This document shows, in pieces, positions 40,494 through 51,110 of a stretch of 64,000 nucleotides of DNA (the first letter of the stretch is position 1; each line of letters starts with the position of its first letter). Both the position numbers and the translations under genes were made by a program. Below the pieces are notes generated by a model. It was not told the origin of the DNA and did not search any database. It saw only the letters and a list, made by a program, of their open reading frames with translations. The DNA is taken from NCBI RefSeq assembly GCF_000520015.2, contig NZ_CP007044.2, positions 3,782,001 through 3,846,000 on the forward strand. The letters are read 5' to 3'. The DNA comes from Chania multitudinisentens RB-25 (lineage in GTDB: Bacteria; Pseudomonadota; Gammaproteobacteria; Enterobacterales; Enterobacteriaceae).

Positions 40494-40886
40494 TCAGCGG
40501 GGCGATTTTGCCGCCACATTATTGTTAATCAGCCAAACGCCAAACAAAATCAACAGGGCTCCTAGTGTTTTCAGCCAGGAAGCCGTTTCATTGAACCAGG
40601 GCAGGATCACCGCCGCCAGATAAACCAACGCGTAGCTGATGCTCAATAATGGGTAAGCACGATTCAGCGGCAGACAGCGCAATGCGAAGAACCAGCACAG
40701 CATCGACAACGCATATCCCAGTATCCCACTGCTGACCGCCAATAACGCTAACCAATAATAACGTAACAGTTCCAGAGTCACGTTGGTGAATGACAACAAT
40801 GGGAGCTGCATCATTCCCCATTTCATCAGCAATTGCGCCAGCGTCACCAACAGGATACTGGCGGCTCCCCAAGCGTATCCTTTCAT
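40494..40886 (-). CDS. arnF: Undecaprenyl-phosphate-L-Ara4N flippase subunit ArnF
   Basis: A 130-aa four-helix EmrE/SMR-type membrane protein, partner of ArnE in flipping undecaprenyl-phosphate-aminoarabinose across the inner membrane. The frame is open to 40940, but ATG 40886 overlaps the arnE stop as ATGA and gives the family length. Helix 1 begins [23 protein letters not shown]. It is the last gene of arnBCADTEF. Confidence 0.93.
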   Translation of the reverse strand: MKGYAWGAASILLVTLAQLLMKWGMMQLPLLSFTNVTLELLRYYWLALLAVSSGILGYALSMLCWFFALRCLPLNRAYPLLSISYALVYLAAVILPWFNETASWLKTLGALLILFGVWLINNNVAAKSPR

Positions 40887-41227
40887 GAATTTAAACTCAT
40901 CAGCAGAATCCCCAACATAATTGAAAATACGCCGCACCAATGCCGCAACGTGGTGGGTTCCTTAAACAACCAGCGTGCCGCCAACGTTACCAACACAAAA
41001 TTGAGGCTGAGCATCGGGTAAGCCAGACTGAGCGGCAAACGCTGTAACACGTTGAGCCACACCACCATCCCCAGCCCCAAGAACAAGACCGCCAGCGCCA
41101 GCCAGCACAGAGTTACTGGCAAACGCCGCGCTTCCGCCCGCTCCCAGACGTGAGCAGCCTGTTTCTGGCACAGTTGCCCTGCACAGGTCAACAGGCTGAC
41201 GATCGCCACCAACAAGTACGCCATCAT
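40883..41227 (-). CDS. arnE: Undecaprenyl-phosphate-L-Ara4N flippase subunit ArnE
   Basis: A 114-aa four-helix SMR-type protein. The family segment [28 protein letters not shown] is well conserved with E. coli ArnE. The start codon overlaps the arnT stop by 4 bp (ATGA); a second ATG follows directly at 41224. It forms the flippase with ArnF. Confidence 0.94.
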   Translation of the reverse strand: MMAYLLVAIVSLLTCAGQLCQKQAAHVWERAEARRLPVTLCWLALAVLFLGLGMVVWLNVLQRLPLSLAYPMLSLNFVLVTLAARWLFKEPTTLRHWCGVFSIMLGILLMSLNS

Positions 41228-42891
41228 GGTTGCTGTTTGTACCGCAACAGTATCAGCCGATGCATTTCATACACGCTATCCGCAGTGGGAAGATTTTGTG
41301 GCACAGACTCATCACGCGAAAGCTGTAACACCAGCGAGACATCACCCTGCTTGCGCGCCTGCGCCAGCCACTGCGGGAAATCCCCCGCGCTAATATAGTG
41401 GCTACGCGAATCTTCATAGCTCAAACCATAGGAAACCTCACCCTTTTGGTTAAACATCAGCACATCACTGCGTTTCAGCTCCCAAGCCAAGCCTGCGGCT
41501 ACCCCCACATCATCGGCCAGAACATAGCGGCTCTGGCTCAACACGGGTATATTTGCCCGTATAAAGTTCTGCGGTTGTTTAGAATCGACCACTTGTTGCG
41601 GTATGGCATAACCAATCAACAAACACAGCAATAACGGACAGGCCGCTGCCCAAGCCCAACGTTGTGCATTATTGCGCCCCGAAACCACGGCAAACAGCAA
41701 CCATCCCCCAAAAGCGGCAATACCAAAAATAATCTTGGCCCATTCATCTTGGGTGAATAAATGCACGTTGGGCAGTAAACCTGCGCCGATCAGCACCAGA
41801 GCAACCATCCCTATCACGCCAAACAGGCCATTCAGCAGCGCGTTAACTTTAAATACGCGGGTGCGTAGCAACGCCACACAATCCTCCGCATAGGCGGCCA
41901 TCAATAACGCCAGCGGAGCCATACACGGCAAGATGTACGTCAACAGCTTACCTTTCGCAATGCTGAAAAAGATCAACGGCATGATGGCCCAACTCAGCAG
42001 GAAGAACAGTTCCGGGCGCTGAACGCGTTCACGCCAGCCCTTGAGCAATGAACCAGGCAGCAGTGCCAACCATGGCAACACCGCGGCAATCAGAATGGGA
42101 AGGTAATACCAGAATGGCGCTTTATGCTGGGCATTATTTTTATCAGCGAAGCGTTGAATATGCTCCACCCAGAAGAAATAACGCCAGTAATCCGGTTCTC
42201 GCTGGGCTATCGCCAGCCCCCATGGCAAGCTCAGTAGCACGGCAACCACCACCGCTATCGGCCCATAAATTAATAGCTCTTTAATTTTGCGCTGCTGGAT
42301 AACAATTGGGATCACAGCAATCACTGGCACCGCCAAGGCCAGAAATCCTTTGGTCATAAACCCCATGCCACATGCCAACCCTAACAGCACGTAACCACCC
42401 AGCTTACCTTTGGTCGTTTGCGCTCGCAGGGCCAGATAATAGCTGGTCATCGCTGCCGTCAACCACAGCGCGATCATCGGATCGAGCACGCTGTAAGTAC
42501 CCACGCTGAATACCAGGAACATTGACAGGAAGATCAGCACGGCTAAGTAGGCACGATGTGCGTTTTTCCACATCAACCAGGCTAAGGCGAATATTAGCAA
42601 TGCGCTCAGTGCGGTACTGAATACCGAAGCAAAACGCACGGCAAAGTTGCTGTCACCAAACAGCAACTGACTGATATTATTGAACCAATACCCTGCCACT
42701 GGCTTTTCAAAATAACGCAGACCAAGCAGCTTAGGCACTACCCAGTCGCCCTGCGCCAACATTTCACGGCTGATCTCGGCATAGCGGGTTTCATCTGGTT
42801 GCCACAGCAAGCGCCCATTCAGTGGCAGCAAATAGGCCAGAACAAAAAAGACAGCCAACACAATGGCCCAGGTTGTTTTCAGCGCTTTCAT
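41224..42891 (-). CDS. arnT: 4-amino-4-deoxy-L-arabinose lipid A transferase ArnT
   Basis: A 555-aa inner-membrane glycosyltransferase (GT-C, 12-13 helices) that moves aminoarabinose from undecaprenyl phosphate to lipid A phosphates on the periplasmic side, giving polymyxin resistance. The first periplasmic loop has the catalytic-type motif [18 protein letters not shown], and [23 protein letters not shown] follows. The C-terminal third is a soluble periplasmic domain. It overlaps arnD by 1 bp and arnE by 4 bp. Confidence 0.97.
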   Translation of the reverse strand: MKALKTTWAIVLAVFFVLAYLLPLNGRLLWQPDETRYAEISREMLAQGDWVVPKLLGLRYFEKPVAGYWFNNISQLLFGDSNFAVRFASVFSTALSALLIFALAWLMWKNAHRAYLAVLIFLSMFLVFSVGTYSVLDPMIALWLTAAMTSYYLALRAQTTKGKLGGYVLLGLACGMGFMTKGFLALAVPVIAVIPIVIQQRKIKELLIYGPIAVVVAVLLSLPWGLAIAQREPDYWRYFFWVEHIQRFADKNNAQHKAPFWYYLPILIAAVLPWLALLPGSLLKGWRERVQRPELFFLLSWAIMPLIFFSIAKGKLLTYILPCMAPLALLMAAYAEDCVALLRTRVFKVNALLNGLFGVIGMVALVLIGAGLLPNVHLFTQDEWAKIIFGIAAFGGWLLFAVVSGRNNAQRWAWAAACPLLLCLLIGYAIPQQVVDSKQPQNFIRANIPVLSQSRYVLADDVGVAAGLAWELKRSDVLMFNQKGEVSYGLSYEDSRSHYISAGDFPQWLAQARKQGDVSLVLQLSRDESVPQNLPTADSVYEMHRLILLRYKQQP

Positions 42892-43799
42892 TAAACGTTT
42901 TTTCCTTCAACTTCGGTTTGGCAACCTAACCATCCTTCACGCCCTAGGAATGGGGCACGTTTGATACGGCCTAGCGGCAATGACGCCAGGTCCTGCGGCA
43001 ATAAGGCACTCAAGGGGCAAAATTCAATACCTTGCTGCTGTGCCTGCTGCAAGAGCGTTTCAAATAGATTAGCTTGAGACATTCCTTCCACTTCGGTGTG
43101 AATGGTATATACCGGCACGCCGCGATCATTGCCAATAGCCCGCAGAATATAATCATTGAAATTCACCAGACTGACTTCACCACCAATCACTTCATCGAAG
43201 GTGGGCAGTGTCACAGGGATTTGCACTGTTCCTGGTTGACCATTGTTTAACAACGGACGAAAGGGATGTGTGCCACGGCAATCACTGTTGTACTGGAAAT
43301 CAAAGCCCTGCTTCACTTCAACCACCCGCTGATCGGCACGCCAGCCTGCCACCGCAGAACATGTCACCGGTTGACCGATGCTGGCCGCCAGTGCATCAAC
43401 ACCCTGCTGAATTTGACGCGCCAGCTCTGCTTCCGACCAACGAGCCACATTAGCCTGCCATCCTTGATGATCCCAGGCGTGCAACCCCACTTCATGCCCA
43501 GCCTCTACGGTGCACTTCATTAGTGGCCCCAGCGCACGGGAGATATTACGCCCCGGCCAGGCGGTACCTGCCAGCAGAATATCCCAGCCATACAGCGAAG
43601 CCGCGTTTGAACGCAGCATTTTCATCAAGAACTGAGGCCGTAAGAGACGCCACAGGTGGCGCCCCATATTGTCCGGCCCTACGCTGAAAAAGAAACTGGC
43701 CTGAATACCGTAATTGTCAAACAATTCCAGCAAACGCGGCACTCCTTCACGAGTACCGCTGAAGGTATCTACATCAACTCGCAGACCGACCTTCTTCAT
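42891..43799 (-). CDS. arnD: Undecaprenyl-phosphate Ara4FN deformylase ArnD
   Basis: A 302-aa polysaccharide-deacetylase-fold (NodB-type) enzyme removing the formyl group from undecaprenyl-phosphate-Ara4FN. Conserved pieces: [22 protein letters not shown] with the metal-site Asp residues, [14 protein letters not shown] with the His pair, and the late YTIHTEVEG. It overlaps arnA by 4 bp and arnT by 1 bp. Confidence 0.97.
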   Translation of the reverse strand: MKKVGLRVDVDTFSGTREGVPRLLELFDNYGIQASFFFSVGPDNMGRHLWRLLRPQFLMKMLRSNAASLYGWDILLAGTAWPGRNISRALGPLMKCTVEAGHEVGLHAWDHQGWQANVARWSEAELARQIQQGVDALAASIGQPVTCSAVAGWRADQRVVEVKQGFDFQYNSDCRGTHPFRPLLNNGQPGTVQIPVTLPTFDEVIGGEVSLVNFNDYILRAIGNDRGVPVYTIHTEVEGMSQANLFETLLQQAQQQGIEFCPLSALLPQDLASLPLGRIKRAPFLGREGWLGCQTEVEGKNV

Positions 43800-45778
43800 G
43801 CACCATTACCTTCCTTTACCGTGCTGCGCAGGAAGTAATCCAGCGTATCCGCAACGGTCTGTTGCATAGCAATCGTCGGCTGCCAGCCCAGCAAACGGCG
43901 CGCATTCTGGATACTTGGGGTACGGTGCTCAACGTCCTGATACCCTTTACCGTAGTAGCTGCTGCTTTCCACATCTTTGAAACCGGCAAACGGCGGGAAA
44001 TTGCCACGCAGTGGGTGGTTGTTGAAACTTTCCAGCAGCATTTCGGCCAGTTCACGTATACTCGCTTCGTTGGTCGGGTTACCAATATTGACAATTTGCC
44101 CATCGCACTGCCCTTCGCAGTTTTCAATAATGCGATAGAGCGCTTCGATACCGTCATTGATGTCGGTAAAGCAACGTTTCTGTGCCCCGCCGTCTATCAA
44201 TTTTATTGGTGAACCTTCTACCAGATTCAAGATTAACTGAGTAATGGCACGGGAAGAACCAATACGGGCTGCATCCAGATTATCCAAGCGTGGCCCCATC
44301 CAGTTGAATGGGCGGAATAACGTGAACTTCAGCCCCTCCTTCGCGCCATAAGCCCAAATGACGCGATCCAGCAACTGTTTGGACACTGAATAAATCCAAC
44401 GCTGCTTGTTGATTGGCCCAACGATCAAGCGTGAATGATCTTCATCAAACTCTTTATCATCACACATGCCATAAACTTCTGAGGTGGACGGGAAGATGAT
44501 GCGTTTGTTGTATTTCACGCAGTCGCGCACAATTTTCAGATTCTCTTCGAAATCCAATTCGAACACTTTCAGCGGATTACGGGTGTACTCAATCGGCGTA
44601 GCGATCGCCACCAGCGGCAATACCACGTCACATTTTTTGATGTGATATTCGATCCATTCGGAATGAATGCTGATATCCCCTTCCACAAAGTGGAAACGCG
44701 GGTTATCCAGAAAACGGCTGATGGCATCAGAACCGATATCCAGACCATAGATATCATAGCGATCTTCTCGGAGCAGGCGTTCGGTCAAATGATTACCAAT
44801 AAAACCATTCACTCCCAGGATCAGCACACGGGTTCTGCGCATCATCACCGTATTCGGTTTAGCTGCCAGACGCACATCGGTAACCATGCCCATTTCCAAC
44901 GCCAAACGCGTTCCCTGCACATACAAACCGGACTCACTTTGGCCCGCCACGATCTCCAACGCACCCTGACCACAGGCAATGATCAGCGGCGACGTACTCA
45001 GCACGGTTCCCGGTTGTTTGTCATGCCGGGTGTCCAGCACGCGTGAACGCCATACGATCAGCTTGCGCTGGCCGAGATAGCTGAATGCGCCTGGGTAAGG
45101 TTCGGTTACAGCACGCACCAGATTGTTAATCTCACGGGCGGATTTATGCCATAGGATCTCGCCATCGGCGGCTGTGCGGCGGCCAAAATAGCTGGCATCC
45201 GCTTCATTTTGGGCGGTAAAGGTAGCGGTGCCCTGTTTCAGCATCGGCAGTTGTTCTTTCAGCAAAATCTGCGCAGCTTCCAGCACTTTTTTATGCAACG
45301 TCAGCGCAGTATCGTTTTCTGCGATCGCCACTTTTTGCTGACCAACGATATCCCCTGCATCCGGGCGCTTAACCATTTTGTGCAGCGTGACGCCAGTTTC
45401 TGTTTCACCATTCAGCAGTGCCCAGTTAATCGGTGCTCGCCCGCGATAACGTGGCAACAATGAACCATGCAGGTTAAAACCGCCCTGCGGAGCCAATGAC
45501 AGCACTTCTTCACTCAACATATTGCGATAGTAGAAAGAGAAAATAATATCAGGCTGCAATTCGCGAATACGCTCAACCCACAGCGGGTGATTCACATCTT
45601 CCGGTGCATACACCGGCAAATCCCGTTCAGCGCCCTGACGAGCGACGGAAGAGAAGAAGTTGTTTTCACCAGGATCATCAGTATGGGTGAACACCGCCTG
45701 CACGTCATAACCCACGTCAATCAATGCTTGCAACCCCGCACAACCAATATCATGGTAAGCAAATACGATAGCTTTCAT
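43796..45778 (-). CDS. arnA: Bifunctional UDP-Ara4N formyltransferase / UDP-glucuronate decarboxylase ArnA
   Basis: A 660-aa two-domain enzyme, exactly the E. coli length from ATG 45778. N-terminal formyltransferase (about 1-304) with [20 protein letters not shown]-terminal NAD-dependent oxidative decarboxylase (about 316-660) with the Rossmann [15 protein letters not shown], the catalytic [12 protein letters not shown] and [11 protein letters not shown]. It makes UDP-Ara4O from UDP-glucuronate and later formylates UDP-Ara4N. The frame runs upstream into arnC; the TGATG junction (or the ATG at 45781) marks a coupled start. Confidence 0.97.
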   Translation of the reverse strand: MKAIVFAYHDIGCAGLQALIDVGYDVQAVFTHTDDPGENNFFSSVARQGAERDLPVYAPEDVNHPLWVERIRELQPDIIFSFYYRNMLSEEVLSLAPQGGFNLHGSLLPRYRGRAPINWALLNGETETGVTLHKMVKRPDAGDIVGQQKVAIAENDTALTLHKKVLEAAQILLKEQLPMLKQGTATFTAQNEADASYFGRRTAADGEILWHKSAREINNLVRAVTEPYPGAFSYLGQRKLIVWRSRVLDTRHDKQPGTVLSTSPLIIACGQGALEIVAGQSESGLYVQGTRLALEMGMVTDVRLAAKPNTVMMRRTRVLILGVNGFIGNHLTERLLREDRYDIYGLDIGSDAISRFLDNPRFHFVEGDISIHSEWIEYHIKKCDVVLPLVAIATPIEYTRNPLKVFELDFEENLKIVRDCVKYNKRIIFPSTSEVYGMCDDKEFDEDHSRLIVGPINKQRWIYSVSKQLLDRVIWAYGAKEGLKFTLFRPFNWMGPRLDNLDAARIGSSRAITQLILNLVEGSPIKLIDGGAQKRCFTDINDGIEALYRIIENCEGQCDGQIVNIGNPTNEASIRELAEMLLESFNNHPLRGNFPPFAGFKDVESSSYYGKGYQDVEHRTPSIQNARRLLGWQPTIAMQQTVADTLDYFLRSTVKEGNGA

Positions 45779-46758
45779 CATTCTTCTTCCTGAGTATTCC
45801 GGGCCTGCGCATTGCCGACCACTTTTTGAACAAAATAACGAGGGCGGGCACGAACATCGTTGTAAATCCGGCCGATATATTCCCCCAGCAGACCCATACC
45901 GACAAATTGCGCCCCAATGAAGGTGAAAAGCACGGCAAACAGAGTGAATACTCCACCAGCCGCCCATTCCGGCCCCAAGATCAAACGTAGGGTGATCAAC
46001 AACACTGCCAAGATAAAACCGGACAACGCAATCACACTGCCAACGACGCTCAACAGGCGTAGCGGCGTGGTCGTCAGGCAAGTGATCAGGTCATACATCA
46101 GATTGATCAGCTTCATCAGGCTGTATTTGGAATCGCCAAACTCTCGTTCCGCGTGGCGCACCTCAATTTCTGTGGTACGGCGGGCAAACGTATTCGCCAG
46201 AATGGGAATAAAGGTACTGCGCTCATGGCAATGCAACATGGCTTCAATGATATGCCGGCGATAAGCCCGCAGCATGCAACCGTAATCCCCCATCGACTTA
46301 CCGGTAGCCCGCTGAATCATCATGTTGATCAGGCGTGAGGCCGATTTACGGAACCAGGAATCCTGACGATTAGCACGCACGGTTCCCACGACGTCATACC
46401 CTTCTTCCGCCACGCTCACCAAACGAGGAATTTCTTCCGGTGGGTTTTGCAAGTCGGCATCCAGGGTGATCACCAGATCGCCGCTGACCTGATTGAAACC
46501 GGCCATAATGGCAGAGTGTTGGCCATAGTTGCGGTTCAGCAACACCGCAATAATGCAACTGCCCGGCTGTTCCGCCGCCACGGTCAGCATCTCGGCAGAA
46601 TTATCGCTGCTGCCGTCATCAACCAGAATAATTTCATAGGGTTGGGATAATTGTTTACAGGCAGCGGTGGTACGTTCCAGCAAAGCAGGCAAACTTTCCT
46701 GCTCATTGAATACCGGGATCACCACCGAAACCTTTTTAATCGGTTCAACGCGAGACAC
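45778..46758 (-). CDS. arnC: Undecaprenyl-phosphate Ara4FN transferase ArnC
   Basis: A 326-aa GT2-family transferase with two C-terminal membrane helices, placing Ara4FN on undecaprenyl phosphate at the cytosolic face. Motifs: [44 protein letters not shown], and [15 protein letters not shown] at the end. The start is GTG 46758 (VSRVEPIKK), supported by GGAG seven bases upstream and by family length. The longer ATG frame from 46806 lies inside arnB. It overlaps the arnB end by 14 bp. Confidence 0.94.
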   Translation of the reverse strand: MSRVEPIKKVSVVIPVFNEQESLPALLERTTAACKQLSQPYEIILVDDGSSDNSAEMLTVAAEQPGSCIIAVLLNRNYGQHSAIMAGFNQVSGDLVITLDADLQNPPEEIPRLVSVAEEGYDVVGTVRANRQDSWFRKSASRLINMMIQRATGKSMGDYGCMLRAYRRHIIEAMLHCHERSTFIPILANTFARRTTEIEVRHAEREFGDSKYSLMKLINLMYDLITCLTTTPLRLLSVVGSVIALSGFILAVLLITLRLILGPEWAAGGVFTLFAVLFTFIGAQFVGMGLLGEYIGRIYNDVRARPRYFVQKVVGNAQARNTQEEE

Positions 46759-47899
46759 GGGAGAGCTCCACGACAGAAAACAAGGCATTGACCACGCGAT
46801 CGACATCAGCTTCGGTCATATCAGGGAATAACGGCAACGTGCACAAACGCGCCGAATTCCATTCGGTATTAGGTAACGATAGTTGTGGATAACGCTCACG
46901 ATAAAATTTTTGCGTATGGGCAGCACGAAAATGCAGGCCGGTGCCAATGCCGACGTCTTTTAAACACTCCATCAGTTGATCTCGCTCGATACCGCAACGT
47001 TCTGGGTCAACACGCACCATAAACAGGTGCCATGCATGCTCGTGCGGGTACGCTGGCAGCCCCAACGGTTGGAAAGGTGATGCTTTTAACGCAGCGAGAT
47101 AACGTTCGGCGAGTTTTTTGCGCCGCGCATTCAATTCCGGCAGACGCGCCAATTGCACTACGGCTATTGCGGCATGAATATCAGAAAGGTTGTATTTGTA
47201 ACCAGGTTCAACAACTTCAGCCTGCGGTTTACGCCCTTGCAACTGGCGATCAAACGCGTCCACGCTCAGACCATGAAATTTCAGGCAACGAACACGATCG
47301 GCCAACGCATCATCGTCGGTGGCAATCAATCCACCTTCAGCACAGGTGAGATTCTTGATCGCGTGAAAAGAGAAAATTGCCGTACCACGCGCACCTACCC
47401 ACTCACCATTAAAGCGCGTTCCTACCGCATGGGCAGCATCTTCAATCAATGGGATTTGGTGACGTTCGGCCACCTCACGCAGCCCATCCATCGGCAATGG
47501 CGCACCAGCATAGTGAACAGGAATAATGGCTTTAGTGCGTGCCGTGATAGCCGCTTCTACACCCGTAGCGCTGACCATCAGCGTGTCGTGGTCAACATCA
47601 ATCATGACGGGGGTTGCACCGAGCAATTCGATCATGTTGAGCGTAGAAACCCAGGTCTGAGAAGGCGTAATCACCTCATCGCCTGGCCCAATACCCAATG
47701 CCATCAATGTAATATGCATACCGGCAGTCGCAGAGCTAACGGCAACAGCGTGTTTACATCCGAAGGTTTTGCAAAACTCACTTTCCAATTGCTGATTCTG
47801 TGGCCCGGTGGTGATCCAACCGGAACGCAGTACCTTTTCTACCGCTGCAATTTCTTCATCCCCCATTGCTGGGCGTGAAAAAGGCAGGAATTGATCCAT
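46745..47899 (-). CDS. arnB: UDP-Ara4O aminotransferase ArnB
   Basis: A 384-aa PLP-dependent aminotransferase (DegT/DnrJ/EryC1 family) that converts UDP-4-keto-pentose to UDP-Ara4N with glutamate as donor. The PLP lysine lies in [15 protein letters not shown]; other marks are [27 protein letters not shown] and EDAAHAVGT. The frame is open to 47959 but ATG 47899 ([13 protein letters not shown]) is the family start. It is the first gene of arnBCADTEF. A PmrA-type box lies about 120-135 bp upstream. Confidence 0.97.
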   Translation of the reverse strand: MDQFLPFSRPAMGDEEIAAVEKVLRSGWITTGPQNQQLESEFCKTFGCKHAVAVSSATAGMHITLMALGIGPGDEVITPSQTWVSTLNMIELLGATPVMIDVDHDTLMVSATGVEAAITARTKAIIPVHYAGAPLPMDGLREVAERHQIPLIEDAAHAVGTRFNGEWVGARGTAIFSFHAIKNLTCAEGGLIATDDDALADRVRCLKFHGLSVDAFDRQLQGRKPQAEVVEPGYKYNLSDIHAAIAVVQLARLPELNARRKKLAERYLAALKASPFQPLGLPAYPHEHAWHLFMVRVDPERCGIERDQLMECLKDVGIGTGLHFRAAHTQKFYRERYPQLSLPNTEWNSARLCTLPLFPDMTEADVDRVVNALFSVVELSRVSR

Positions 47900-48289
47900 A
47901 GCTACAACCCCAAACGTTTCAAATTTTTTAAACCACTGTAAGACTCGTTTGTTCAACAAAGATTAAACATCAGAGAGAATAATTCCAGGTGGATTAACTG
48001 CCAATGTACGTCGGGAAGCTTAACTAAACCTTAAGGAGTCAGTTATTGTCAAGAGACTGCCAGAAAAGCATCGCCATTAAAAAGAATAAAAATATATTTA
48101 TAAATCAATATATTAATTTATTGTAATGATTTTTTTACCGATGTTTTTTAGCCTAGCAGATTGCTGAGTCTTTTCAACTCAAGGGCTGATTTTCAGAAAA
48201 TAACCGGGTAGTGCCTTAATAATTCGCAGGCTATTTATGCGCTAATATTTAACATTTATATATCAGTTCCTATAACAGCAAACCTCCGG
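47900..48289. other. Spacer arnB-btuD
   Basis: A 390-bp AT-rich spacer upstream of arnB and downstream of btuD. It contains the PmrA-like box at 48019-48035 and the presumed arn promoter and leader. No gene is supported. Confidence 0.45.
48019..48035 (-). promoter_or_regulatory. PmrA (BasR) box of the arn operon
   Basis: Minus strand CTTAAG-GTTTA-GTTAAG: two hexamers with the exact 5-bp spacing of the PmrA box (YTTAAK-N5-YTTAAK), oriented toward arnB, with one mismatch in the second half. It fits control of arn by PmrAB. I could not find a clear PhoP box. Confidence 0.6.
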
Positions 48290-49045
48290 TTATGCCGTTT
48301 TCGTCATCAGCCAACGCCGATCGCCCAACGCCTGCAAGTGAAAATCTATGTCATAAATGCGCGACAATAACCCTGGCTCCATGACTTCCTGCGTGTTCCC
48401 CTGCGCCACCAAACGCCCAGCGTGCAATAACCAGACATGATCAGCATGCTGTAGAGTGTGGTTCAGATCGTGCGCACAAACCAACGCGCTACGGCCACTG
48501 TGACAAAACTCCCGCAATAGGCGATCCAGTGCCACTTTCTGCGCAACATCCAAGCTGTTGGTGGGTTCATCAAGCAACAATAACTGGCTGTGGGGATTCA
48601 CCGTCGGCCATACCTGCAATAGAACCGCGGCCAGGCGCACTCGCTGCCATTCACCGCCGGATAGCTGAGTCAACATACGTGATAGTTTGTCCGCCAGTTT
48701 CAACTGCTGGGACAAATAAAGAATGGTGTTTTCCAACTCGCTTTCACTCGCCCCCGCAGGCTGATGTAAAGTGAGATATTGGAATACCGGCATCAGGGCA
48801 ACAGGCGCTTGTTGTTGACAAAGATAAGCCCGGTGCACCGCCAGTACATCACCTGGATAGCTGTCCAATGACCGACCTGATAGCAGGATTTCACCCTGCC
48901 CTGGCAATATCCCTGCCAACCTTGCTAACAGGGTGCTTTTCCCCGCGCCGTTCGGGCCAATCAAGTGAACCTGCAACCCTGCACCTATTTGCCCCGAAAA
49001 AGGGGCGAAACGCCCCTCTACGCCTACCTCTGTAAGTTGCAGCAT
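48290..49045 (-). CDS. btuD: Vitamin B12 import ATPase BtuD
   Basis: A 251-aa ABC ATPase. Walker A is GPNGAGKSTLLARLAG, the signature is LSGGEWQRVRLAA, Walker B is LLLLDEPTNSLD and the H-loop is CAHDLNHTL. With the permease BtuC it drives cobalamin uptake from the periplasmic BtuF. It lies 8 bp after btuE, the btuCED order of E. coli. Residues between Walker B and the signature show no anomaly. Confidence 0.96.
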   Translation of the reverse strand: MLQLTEVGVEGRFAPFSGQIGAGLQVHLIGPNGAGKSTLLARLAGILPGQGEILLSGRSLDSYPGDVLAVHRAYLCQQQAPVALMPVFQYLTLHQPAGASESELENTILYLSQQLKLADKLSRMLTQLSGGEWQRVRLAAVLLQVWPTVNPHSQLLLLDEPTNSLDVAQKVALDRLLREFCHSGRSALVCAHDLNHTLQHADHVWLLHAGRLVAQGNTQEVMEPGLLSRIYDIDFHLQALGDRRWLMTKTA

Positions 49046-49053
49046 ATGGCCCC

Positions 49054-49605
49054 TTACTGCGCCAACGCCTGTTTAATCGCTTCGAGCAACATAGGATCTT
49101 CCGGCGTCATATCAGGGGAGAAACGCTGGATCACTGTGCCATCGCGGCCAAGCAAAAATTTCTCGAAGTTCCACAGGATATCACCAGTTTGTTTCGGTGC
49201 TCGGCCTTTGCTGCTCATGCGTGCAAAAAATTCGCTGTTTTCAGGTGCTACCGCCTGCGGTTTTGCCGCAATCAGCGTTTGATAAAGTGGATGGCGATTG
49301 GCACCGTTAACGTCGATTTTGGCAAACATCGGGAATTGAACACCAAAAGTACCGCGACAAAATGCCAGGATTTCTTCGTTACTGCCCGGTTCTTGGCCAA
49401 GAAACTCGTTGGATGGGAAACCCAGCACGGCAAAACCCTGCTCATGGTAAGTTTCATAAAGCGTTTCCAAACCGGCATACTGCTTGGTCAGGCCGCATTC
49501 CGAGGCAACATTGACCACCAGCAATACTTTCCCTGCATACGCGCCCAGAGTGGTAGATTGGCTTTCAATGGTTTGCAACGGAGTGGCGTAAATTGGCTTG
49601 CTCAT
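49054..49605 (-). CDS. btuE: Glutathione peroxidase-like protein BtuE
   Basis: A 183-aa GPx-family protein, the E. coli BtuE length, lying between btuC and btuD. The peroxidatic Cys37 (NVASECGLTKQY) and the Trp-Asn pair (ILWNFEKFL) are kept. At the second motif, FPCNQF of most relatives reads FPSNEF: Ser65 replaces the usual cysteine and Glu67 the catalytic-tetrad glutamine. I checked this in the DNA (CCA TCC AAC GAG TTT). E. coli BtuE is a non-specific peroxide reductase not needed for B12 uptake. Activity here may be reduced or altered. The canonical paralogue is at 35183. Confidence 0.93.
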   Translation of the reverse strand: MSKPIYATPLQTIESQSTTLGAYAGKVLLVVNVASECGLTKQYAGLETLYETYHEQGFAVLGFPSNEFLGQEPGSNEEILAFCRGTFGVQFPMFAKIDVNGANRHPLYQTLIAAKPQAVAPENSEFFARMSSKGRAPKQTGDILWNFEKFLLGRDGTVIQRFSPDMTPEDPMLLEAIKQALAQ

Positions 49606-49627
49606 CAGATTTTATCCTATGGGTTTT

Positions 49628-49654
49628 TATACTCGTCATATTTCAAGTTGCAGG
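49628..49654. repeat. Remnant of a dispersed repeat
   Basis: TATACTCGTCATATTTCAAG continuing TTGCAGG lies in the btuC-btuE gap. It shares ATTTCAAGTTGCAGG with 7149-7163, and its TATAC...TCAT end resembles the element at 28360-28436. Read as one terminus of a degenerate intergenic repeat. Confidence 0.45.
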
Positions 49655-49692
49655 TGAAACAGAGAAATGCCACCGGTACACCAGTAGCGGGT

Positions 49693-50700
49693 TTACCTTA
49701 CGCTTTTTGTTCGAGCCAGTAACCAGATAAATAAGGGGGCACCCAGCGTGGCGGTCACGACCCCAATCGGCAACTCAGCGGAAAGCAACGTGATACGAGC
49801 CAGTACATCCGCAGCCAACAAGACACCCGCGCCCGCCAGCGCACAACCAGGCAACAGGAAACGCTGGTCAGTCAAACCGCTAAGCCGCAACATATGCGGG
49901 ATGACCAAGCCGACAAAACCGATCACCCCAGCCAATGCCACACTGATGCCAACCAGCCAACCAACGGCCAGCACCAGCAAATTACGCCATAAATGAAGAG
50001 AAAGCCCTAATTGCCGAGCCTGAACTTCACCAAGCCCCATCAGATTCAATACCTTGCCTTGCGCACACAACCACAGCAGCACAGGCAACAATAACAACAA
50101 CAACCCTTGCTGCCGCCAGTCTACTCCGCCAAATCCCCCCATCATCCAATACATTAATTGCCGCAGATCGAGGCTGGAGCTGAAATACACAGCCCATGTC
50201 ATGATAGCACTGCAAACAATGCCTAATGCGACCCCCACCAATAACAAACGGGCATTACTCAAGCGGCGCTGGTGAGCAAAACTCAGCAGCAAAAAGGTCA
50301 TCACCAACGCACCTAAAATGGCACTCAGGCTCATCAGGGCTACTGGCAACAACCCATTACCCAACAGAACCATCAATACCAACGCCACGCCTGCGCCATT
50401 CGCCACCCCAAGCAGCCCTGGCTCCGCCAGTGGGTTTTCAAACAAAGCCTGCATCGCCACACCCGCAACGGCTAAGCTGGCTCCCACCAACATCACCGCC
50501 AGCGCCCGTGGCAGACGCAATTGCCAAACAAACAGCCGAGCCGCCTCACTCAACCACTGATTAGGCCAGATCCAGACATCCCCGGCACTCAGGCTAAAAA
50601 TAAACGCCACTGCCACACCCAATGCCAACAGTGCTAAATAGCGTTTATCGCGCTGGCGCTGGTTTTGCTGCAATAATGTAAATATCGGGATGGTTGGCAT
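49693..50700 (-). CDS. btuC: Vitamin B12 permease BtuC
   Basis: A 335-aa FecCD-type ABC permease with ten helices. Conserved parts: [52 protein letters not shown] and the coupling-helix region [19 protein letters not shown], all close to E. coli. ATG 50700 (MPTIPIF) is chosen; the frame is open to 50748, but the added residues are not family-like. In E. coli ihfA lies directly upstream; here ihfA is 13 kb away. Confidence 0.93.
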   Translation of the reverse strand: MPTIPIFTLLQQNQRQRDKRYLALLALGVAVAFIFSLSAGDVWIWPNQWLSEAARLFVWQLRLPRALAVMLVGASLAVAGVAMQALFENPLAEPGLLGVANGAGVALVLMVLLGNGLLPVALMSLSAILGALVMTFLLLSFAHQRRLSNARLLLVGVALGIVCSAIMTWAVYFSSSLDLRQLMYWMMGGFGGVDWRQQGLLLLLLPVLLWLCAQGKVLNLMGLGEVQARQLGLSLHLWRNLLVLAVGWLVGISVALAGVIGFVGLVIPHMLRLSGLTDQRFLLPGCALAGAGVLLAADVLARITLLSAELPIGVVTATLGAPLFIWLLARTKSVR

Positions 50701-50794
50701 GAGTACACAAATTCCTACGGACCAGCACTCCGGTCTGAACATTGACACTTTGAGGCAAATATTAGGGGGTTAACATCCTGAGGGAAAGAGTTGT

Positions 50795-50810
50795 CTTACC
50801 GATCGGTAAG
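50795..50810. promoter_or_regulatory. Perfect 16-bp palindrome upstream of btuC
   Basis: CTTACCGATCGGTAAG is a fully symmetric site 95 bp upstream of btuC, in the gap before the small ORF at 50854. Its form suits a dimeric repressor operator (TetR-family sites often have ACCGNNCGGT-like cores). No candidate regulator lies beside it. It could also be a weak hairpin. Confidence 0.4.
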
Positions 50811-50853
50811 GAAAACAGCAGTTGGCGATCCCCCTAACTGGGGGAGTCATGCC

Positions 50854-51012
50854 TTATTTCTGAATGTGGGGCTCTGATATATCCACCAGATGGCATATTT
50901 TACTGAAATCAGAGGATTTCTCGCAAACTTTATCGGCAACAAACACGCTCAGGTAACCTAATACCAACAAATAACCTATCATGCATGAAATAAAGATAAT
51001 TGTTCTCAACAT
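50854..51012 (-). CDS. Predicted 52-aa small membrane protein
   Basis: Minus strand, ATG 51012 to TAA at 50854-50856, with AAGGA nine bases upstream. The product begins MLRTIIFISCMIGYLLVLGY, a single transmembrane or signal-anchor helix, then a 28-residue polar tail with two cysteines (VCEKS, KICHL). A CCCCC/GGGGG hairpin (50830-50844) lies just past its stop. I do not recognise it. The hydrophobic profile and ribosome site make it plausible; there is no family evidence. Confidence 0.45.
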   Translation of the reverse strand: MLRTIIFISCMIGYLLVLGYLSVFVADKVCEKSSDFSKICHLVDISEPHIQK

Positions 51013-51043
51013 TGAGCAATGTCCTTTATGGATCGTGATGCCG

Positions 51044-51065
51044 AAGCCCCTTTCGGCAGGGGCTT
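51044..51065. terminator. Hairpin downstream of dadX
   Basis: AAGCCCC / GGGGCTT with an 8-nt loop, 45 bp past the dadX stop and just upstream of the 52-aa ORF. It may end the dadAX transcript; no T-run is seen on the minus strand. Confidence 0.45.
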
Positions 51066-51110
51066 TACCGTGACATCAGGCTGGTTATATGCTGATGTGG
51101 TGCCTCCACA

